NCBI GenBank assembly: GCA_032358165.1
Contig: JAALGY010000032.1
Span: forward strand, 2,232,001 to 2,296,000
Direction: 5' to 3'
Source: Diplosphaera chodatii
Lineage: Eukaryota; Chlorophyta; Trebouxiophyceae; Prasiolales; Stichococcaceae
DNA length: 64,000 nucleotides
The position numbers and the translations under genes are program-made. The first letter of the stretch is position 1; each line of letters opens with the position of its first letter. This document shows positions 57,987 to 64,000 of this stretch, piece after piece. Under the pieces are notes generated by a model. The model was not told the DNA's origin, ran no database searches, and worked only from the letters and a program-made list of their open reading frames with translations.

Positions 57987-60900
57987 ATGTCTGCCAGCGT
58001 ACAGCGCCGTGCTCTTGAGGAGGAGCTGCGGCTCGTGCTGGAACAGAAGGCTACCATCGAGGCACAGCTTGCAGCACTCCGCAGCGGGGGTCGGCCGGCG
58101 GCGCTGAAGGCGCTGAAGCGCAACAGCTCTGCCATGCCAGCAAAGACACATGTGCCGGCCACTAAGAAGCAGAAGGTGGGTCGTCCTTTCAGTCACTGCA
58201 GCTGTGTTCACTTGGTGTCGTGTGTATGAGCCCTGTAGAACGAAAGTTGTCGCCACCATTGGTAGGTGGAAGACCGGCAGAAGCGGCTGCAGAGCCTGTG
58301 GGGCCAGATGAACACACTGCTCAAGCAGATCTGCAAGCAGCGGGACGCAGCCCATTTCCAGGCACCAGTGGACGCCGAGAAACTCAAGGTCAGGAGGCAG
58401 AGCAGTCTTGGTCGAGTGTGTACACATGACCGGCTACGATCATGCCAGCGCCAGTGTCACACCACTTGTGCTGCTACGCAACTGTGCATGTCTCCCACTC
58501 AAGGTGCCGGACTACTACAAGATCATCAAGACGCCCATGGATCTGGGCACTGTCAAAAACAAACTGGAGGACAAGCCGGAGCGCGGCCAGCCGCGGGCGT
58601 ACAAGGACCCCTACGAGCTGCTGGGTGATGTGCGGCAGGTGCGCGGCCTGCTCTGGGGCGTCGTGAGGCTCTCACCCGCCGTCTTCACACAGCATTGCTC
58701 TGTGGGATGAAGGCTTCATGCCGTCGATCATGGCCCCTCCTTGGGGCTTTGCACTCAGTGCACACGCTATCGCCTACTGTGCCTGGTGCAGGTGTGGGCC
58801 AACTGCCGGGCGTACAACCCGGAGGGCCACCCAGTGCGGCAGATGGGCGACCGCCTGAGCGATGCCTGGGAGAAGAAGTGGCATGCGTCGGGTATTGAGG
58901 GCAAGTGGGAGGACATCATGCGCGAGCAAAAGGCGGACGAGGTGTGTGGCGCGTCCGACGTGGGATACCTGTGCTGCTGTGCACAGCCGCTGGTGTACTG
59001 TCCTTGCGTTGAAAGTGATATCCAAGGCAGCTCCTTGCTGCACCTGACAGTGACGTACAACTGCGATGGGCATGTACATGCACAGTCGGTATGTGTTGAG
59101 CAGGGCTGACTACAACCTTGTCAATCGAGCTGCAGCTCGGGCCAGCAATTGTGCCGCACCGGTGCAAGGAGATGGGCGCTGAGCTGCGGGAGCTGAACCA
59201 GCTGGCGGCGCCCACGCCTGGCTCCGAGCCGTCTGGCCCGCGTGACTTCACATTCGAGGACAAGCGCCGCCTCAGCCAGCAGCTGGGCTCGCTCCCCGGC
59301 GAGGTGTGCACCTGGAGCCCAGCGGTCACCCTTGGTGTTCAGCTCGGTGTTACTCGTCATGCCAGTCAACGGAAACTTTATGCGCCTGTTGTCCTTGCAT
59401 GGCAGAGGCTGCTGCGGGTGCTGGAGATTGTGGCCAAGTCCTCGGCGCCACCTGTCAACGAGGAGGGCGAGGCGGAGGTGGACATCGATGCGCTGGACAA
59501 TGCGACGCTGCTGGAGCTCGAGGACTATGTCAACGGCGTGCTCGATGTGCGCTCCCATGTACATAAGCAGCAGCCAGGCTTTCTGTCTCATCTGGTGTTG
59601 CACCTCACCTGCCGTTCATCGTGCAACAGCCTGTATGCATCGACCGGGAGCACAACATCCACACTTATGTGCGGAGTGTGAGCTTGCATGCGTCCCCTGT
59701 TTCCAGGACCTTGCACGGAAGACCGACTCGATGAAAGTTGCTGCCGCAAAGCAGCCGCAACTTGCAAAGACGCAGCCAGACCAGGAGACGACCTCGCGGC
59801 CACTCGACGGCGCCGGCGGCGCTGCCGGCAACGGTGCAGCACCCACCCCCGGAGCTGTTGCAGAGAAGAGCCCGGCGGGGGCGGCCCAGGTTGCTGCTGC
59901 GCAGCGAGGCTCGGCGTCCCGCAGCAGCGCATCCAGCGGTGGGAGCCTCCTGCATGCCATGCACCCTGCCCCAGCATCAGATGCTTGGCATGACGTCTGC
60001 ATGAGGGCGCAGCAGCGACGCAGGCCAGGCGCACCTGCAACGGCAGCATTGCCTCCAGGCCTTGTTTGCCAAAGTGCCTTGCTGACATGCGACATGGTGT
60101 TCTGCAGACTCTTCAAAGTCGTCGGACGGTTCAATGGGCGAGGTGGGCTCCAAGCACGAGTCAGGAGATGGCGGCATGGCCAAGCGTGAGCACTCTCACT
60201 GCTTTCACTGCTCGGAAATTGCTTGCTTGCTTAGCATCGCCATTGCTTTCGATACGCTGTGCACATTCTCACACCTTGCTGTGATTTCGTGCAGGTGCAG
60301 AAACAGCAGCAGACCAGTCGACACTTGTGTCTGCTACGCATCCGCAGCAAGCGCCGCCAATCTATCAGCCGAAGTCACGAAAGGTTGCAAGATGTTGACG
60401 CCATGCGTGTCACCTGTGTCCAAAGTTGCGAGTGCGGCACCTTGAAGCACCTTCCAGAAGCTGAGCTGATGCTGTGCCGCATGGGAGTCGCAGGACGTGA
60501 CGCTGCAGAACGAGGGCGCCTGGGGAGCCCTGGCAGCTGCCCAGCCGTCAGCAGCGAAGGATGTCGCCAAGCCGGCGGATGGCAGCACGGGGCCTGCTGG
60601 CAGCGGCCCGAACTCCAGCGCGCCCGGTGAGCAGGACCCGCTGTGGTCCGAGTTCGCCAGCCGCGAGCAGCAGCAGCGGAAACGCGAAGCCGAGAAGGCC
60701 GCAGAGGAGGAGAAGCGGCGCGCAGAGAAGGCCAAGGTGCGGGCCGCAGTTGGTGATCGGATCCCTTCTGATGAGTTTAGTTATCACAGCATGCCCAGTG
60801 ATCTTCAGCTGTTGCGTCTGGACACACGGCATCCTGGTGTCCGTCGCAAAGCCCGGGGACCGAGCATGCGCGATGCTGGCGCAGGCGGAGGAGGCGGTGC

Positions 60901-61217
60901 GGAAGCAGGCGGAGGAGCGGCGGAGGGCGGCGGAGGCGGAGGCGGCGGCGGAGCGCGCCAAGGCGGCCGAGTCCCGGGCGCGGGCCGACGCGGAGCTGGA
61001 GGAGCAGCGGCAGCGGGAGATGCAGGCCCTGCAGACCGACGCCATGGACCTTGCCGGGCCCCAGGACACCGGGCGCTTTGAGGGGGGTGGCGGCAATGCG
61101 CTGGCGGCGCTTGGGCTCGTCAGCAGGCCGGAGGACGATGACGACGACGACTCGGACGACGACGAGGGTGATGATGAGGACATGGAGGACGCTGAGAAGG
61201 AGGAGGGCGAGGCCTGA
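57987..61217 (+). CDS. GTE-type BET protein: bromodomain plus NET domain
   Basis: Acetyl-lysine reader that recruits transcription machinery in the nucleus. The start is chosen at 57,987 because GCCACCATG is a perfect Kozak context; an in-frame ATG lies at 57,921. MSASVQRRALEEELRLVLEQ starts a short coiled coil. The bromodomain spans exons: LWGQMNTLLKQICKQRDAAH, VPDYYKIIKTPMDLGTVKNK (ZA loop) and VWANCRAYNPEGHPVRQMGD (with the acetyl-lysine-binding Asn). NET/ET domain: FTFEDKRRLSQQLGSLPGE, VLEIVAKSS, EVDIDALDNATLLELEDYVN. Then a Ser/Ala-rich region with SSDGSMGEVGSKHESGD, a long charged coiled coil (EEEKRRAEKAK; EEAVRKQAEERRRAAEAEAA) and a C-terminal acidic run of Asp/Glu ending EEGEA, stop 61,217. 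One bromodomain before NET is the plant GTE layout. Confidence 0.92.
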
Positions 61218-61695
61218 GTTGCCGGTCACACAGCAGCCCTGTTTACGCATTGCAACAGTGTGCCCCTCACCGCACAGCAGTGCACTTGGCCCGCCTGTGT
61301 TGTGCTGGCTTTCAGAAATGCCATGTAGGTACGTGCTGGTAAGTACAGCACTTGAGACAGCATTATTGGCAGCATGTCAGAGTAAAGAGCAGGAGAGTTG
61401 CTGTGGTTTGACCGTGATTATATGGGGTTTAACAGCCAAGTACGGTGTACATGCCCATTGCTTTGCATATGCCTTGCATCCAAAATTTTGCACACCCATA
61501 TGGAGGTTACCCGTATAGACCTAATGCGCCCTGAACGTGCTGAAGATCCCACTGAACACTCGCTCTACTCGACAGTGTACATGCTTACCATGGTATGGTA
61601 CATACATACATGGGCAATGCTTGCAGACAGGCACCTGGTCGCTGTCAGTCCAAGCGCCAGCGGACGCATCTGGTAGCGCCACTGACTCTGTCTGC
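61218..61695. other. Convergent intergenic region GTE / last gene
   Basis: 478 bp of presumed 3'UTRs of two convergent genes. Confidence 0.5.
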
Positions 61696-64000
61696 TCATC
61701 CCGGGCGCCGATGTTGGTAGGGTATGTTGCACCGCCCGCCATTTGGCGGCTTCATGCCGCGAACACCATTCAGCTGCCTCACAATGGGTGTGTCGTTAAG
61801 CTTCTGCACCATAGCGTACTTGCCCTGCTCGGTACTGTACTGTGCTTCAACCGACTGATGCAGCTGCCGCTTCATCCCCAGGCCCTGCGGAGGTAGACGA
61901 AGAAGTCTTTGCATTGTAGGCTACTCCTTTGCCGACGCAGTACATAGCTAGAAGGGGCCAGAATCCAGGGAGAAGCACATCATCATCGCATGGCAACAGT
62001 GCTTGTGGTCTGCTGCACACCTGGCGCCACAGCTCAGCCCGCTCGGTCTCACTCTGCGCCAGCACCTTGCGCAACTGGTGTGCCGCACGCTCGTCCACGG
62101 TCGCTGACCGCACGCCTGCTGCCGGCTCAGAAATTTCAACCAGGAGCAGCGTCTGGCTGCTGGCAGCCTACGAGCAGCACATGGCAATTTTCGCGCAGAT
62201 CGATCTGTGACCAGGGCCTTGGTGGTCCTGGTGAGGGAGCTCCTTTCAGAGCGCAGAGTTGCCGCCGGTTGCATGAAGGGCATGAGACAAGATGTCCTGC
62301 CATGCCATTTGCACAGCACGAAGATGCCGCTTGGGCCCGAAAGCTGTTTGCATTATGGGCCCCTTGCGCTAACAAAAGGATGAGGGGGAGCCCCTACGGA
62401 ACTGCACACAAGACACGCACACACATACCAGGCTGTGGACGGCCCGGTCGCTGTCTTCTGCTGTTACATCTTTGCCCTGGACCACAGGCTTGTCAGTGGT
62501 TGCTGTCCCGAACACCTGCTTCAGAGCTTCGTCATATAATCGCTGCGAGCCCAGCGGGGCGCCTGCACAGTGCAAGGCGTTAGTCTCTGACTGCCTGTCA
62601 GCTGCACGGTGTAAAGCATGGTGGCCGCATGCGATCGCGGGATGCACCGCGATGGAACAGCCAGGTTCGGCAAGGTCGTGCCTGGGCGAGCGACGGTTGC
62701 ACCAACCGGGCGCGGCGTCCCGTGCATCACAAATATGTTCCTGCAGTCCATGCCGCAAGTGCTGTCAAGCGCCTCGCCCAATACACCTGCCAGCACAGCT
62801 GTGGGCGCGGAGCATCCACTGTCGCAGTGCAGACATCAGCATGCGGAGAGGATGCCTCACTCGCACAGGTCGCGCATCACGAGGCTGGCCTTGCGCGGCT
62901 CCTTCATGGTCACCACAAGATGGCCAAAGGGCGCCCCAGAGACTGCTGACTTGGGCGCCACCACCTGCACATGCACCACCAGCCCTCCGGTGCTGGGTGC
63001 GCACCTCTCACTCCTGTTGCAAGCCCAACCACGACGGACGACGCCTGCACACCTTGGGGTCGTCAGTGAACTGCTCGAAGGCCAAGCGGACCCTATCAAG
63101 GTCGGTGCCGGTGGCAATGCCCTTCAACCAGATGTAGGACTTGTCCAGTGGTTTGCTTTGACTCCCATCCTCGGGTGCACTGCTGCCGCCCTCCATCGCG
63201 AAGGCGGTACCAGCAGAGGCCGGCACTGGGAGCGTCTTGGCCTGTTGTGAGACCGGAACCACTGCAGTGCTGTTGAGAGATGTCCCACTCGCTACACCCT
63301 ACACAGTCACATCGCATGCCCGCAATGCCACGCCTGAGCAGTCATCGGCAATTGGCTGAGCGGCAGGGTGGCGTGCACCTTGCAGTAGCGTGCCAGCACG
63401 GCGACCAGTGCGGCCTGCTGCCACGCCTGCATCGCCGTTTTGGCGTACCCCAGCTGCTCGCCCAACGTGCGCCATTGCAGCGCCATCTCAAACTCGATGC
63501 TGTTTGGCTGGACAGTGCATGGGAGCAACGTGTCAACTGCGAACACTGGGACACAACGCATCACAGCCTACATTGCAGCGGGCATGGCAGTGGCGTTCCT
63601 ATGCTCTGAATATACCTGCACAAAGTGGGCTGCGGTTGGATGCTCAAGCTTCAGGTGGCCCAGCATCTGGGTGCCCTTTTCGCCCCAGGGTAGGTGCCGC
63701 CACCGCGGCCAGTGTGCCAGCAGCGGCCGAGGTGGCCCGGGTGATATCCCGACGAGGTACAGCCGCTGCAACCTGCGCATGTGCATAAGGTTGGAAATTT
63801 ACAACGCAAGCGTCGTCTCATGAAATTGGCAGTAACGTTGCACATCCTGAGGACAGGTTTACTCGGGGTAGGCGAGCGCGGCGTGTCGGGAGCTGTTAAA
63901 TTCGAGGCACGCCCAGCCGCCACGCACGATGCCCGCCTCACCGGCTTCCCTGTCCAGCTGGACGTCCGCAAAGTGCACCTCCTGTGCAGGAGCGGCATAG
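61696..64000 (-). CDS. Unrecognised multi-exon gene, 5' end beyond the window
   Basis: I do not recognise this protein. Plausible exons on minus, with GT-AG edges: EVHFADVQLDREA (near 63,960); LYLVGISPGPPRPLLAHWPR to HLKLEHPTAAHFVQ (63,628-63,780); PNSIEFEMALQWRTLGEQLG then YAKTAMQAWQQAALVAVLAR (63,390-63,510); SKPLDKSYIWLKGIATGTDL then DRVRLAFEQFTDDPK (near 63,060-63,150); VVAPKSAVSGAPFGHLVVTM then KEPRKASLVMRDLCE (62,857-62,970); a DEALKQVFGTATTDKPVVQG exon (near 62,500); a helix DERAAHQLRKVLAQSETERA (near 62,060); and a C-terminal exon ending CNIPYQHRRPG, stop at 61,696. The WLKGI...FEQFTDDPK / FGHLVVTMKEP pair is about the size of an RRM, but the RNP motifs are not convincing. Exon order is clear; exact joins are not. 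Confidence 0.5.

Noticed and set aside
62857..63262. RRM domain in the last gene
   Set aside because: Size and some positions fit, but RNP1/RNP2 aromatic motifs are not clear, so the gene is left unnamed.

Overview
The window looks like nuclear DNA of a GC-rich green alga (Chlorophyta). The evidence is intron-dense genes with short GT-AG introns, a chlorophyll b reductase (NOL-type) gene, a GTE-type bromodomain/NET regulator, an FLP/MYB88-like R2R3-MYB and a plant-type mitochondrial TatB-like protein. All assignments come from reading the sequence; no database search was run.

Left part, about 1-35,420: a retroelement graveyard with no recognisable host gene. It opens with a 98-bp satellite (1-1,980). 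A nested pile of two autonomous non-LTR (LINE) families and two short non-autonomous families follows. Family A has an RTE/CR1-like reverse transcriptase (RT), a C-terminal Cys/His finger, a short hairpin and a (TCAATG)n-type tail. Family B has an ORF1, an ORF2 with apurinic-type endonuclease (EN), RT and a C-terminal finger, a 3'UTR holding a variable array of about 92-bp repeats, a conserved 3' stem-loop and a (CAAA)n tail. Family D is a 226-bp retroposon with a tRNA-like T-arm and a CCATT-type tail. Element E is a 1.39-kb element whose last ~240 bp match the 3' end of B. Target-site duplications (TSDs) can be read directly for several insertions, so the nesting order can be reconstructed: D in A in B, A in B, B in A, E in B, and tail-only insertions of both A and B. 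No complete intact LINE is present. The arrangement resembles the Zepp/Zepp-like LINE clusters known from green-algal subtelomeres and centromeres; which of these applies here is not visible.

Boundary and right part, about 35,420-64,000: repeats stop abruptly. A 3.3-kb stretch without recognisable genes is followed by ten multi-exon genes: a double-GYF protein (+), an R2R3-MYB (-), tRNA 2-thiolation enzyme CTU1/NCS6 (+), a PQBP1-like WW splicing factor (+), a mitochondrial TatB-like protein (+), a CAMK-type kinase (-), a BuGZ/SUF4-like zinc-finger protein (+), chlorophyll b reductase NOL (-), a GTE-type BET protein (+) and an unrecognised gene cut by the window edge (-). Three pairs are head to head over 0.4-0.65 kb (MYB/CTU1, kinase/BuGZ, NOL/GTE). 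Three neighbouring genes each need a GC-AG intron to restore a conserved domain.

The genes do not form one pathway; they are ordinary housekeeping and regulatory genes at the edge of a repeat block. The most unusual content is in the retroelements: a LINE with a 3'UTR minisatellite open in every sense frame, an unrelated 1.4-kb element carrying the LINE's 3' recognition module, tail-only insertions, and a head-to-tail dimer insertion of the D retroposon.
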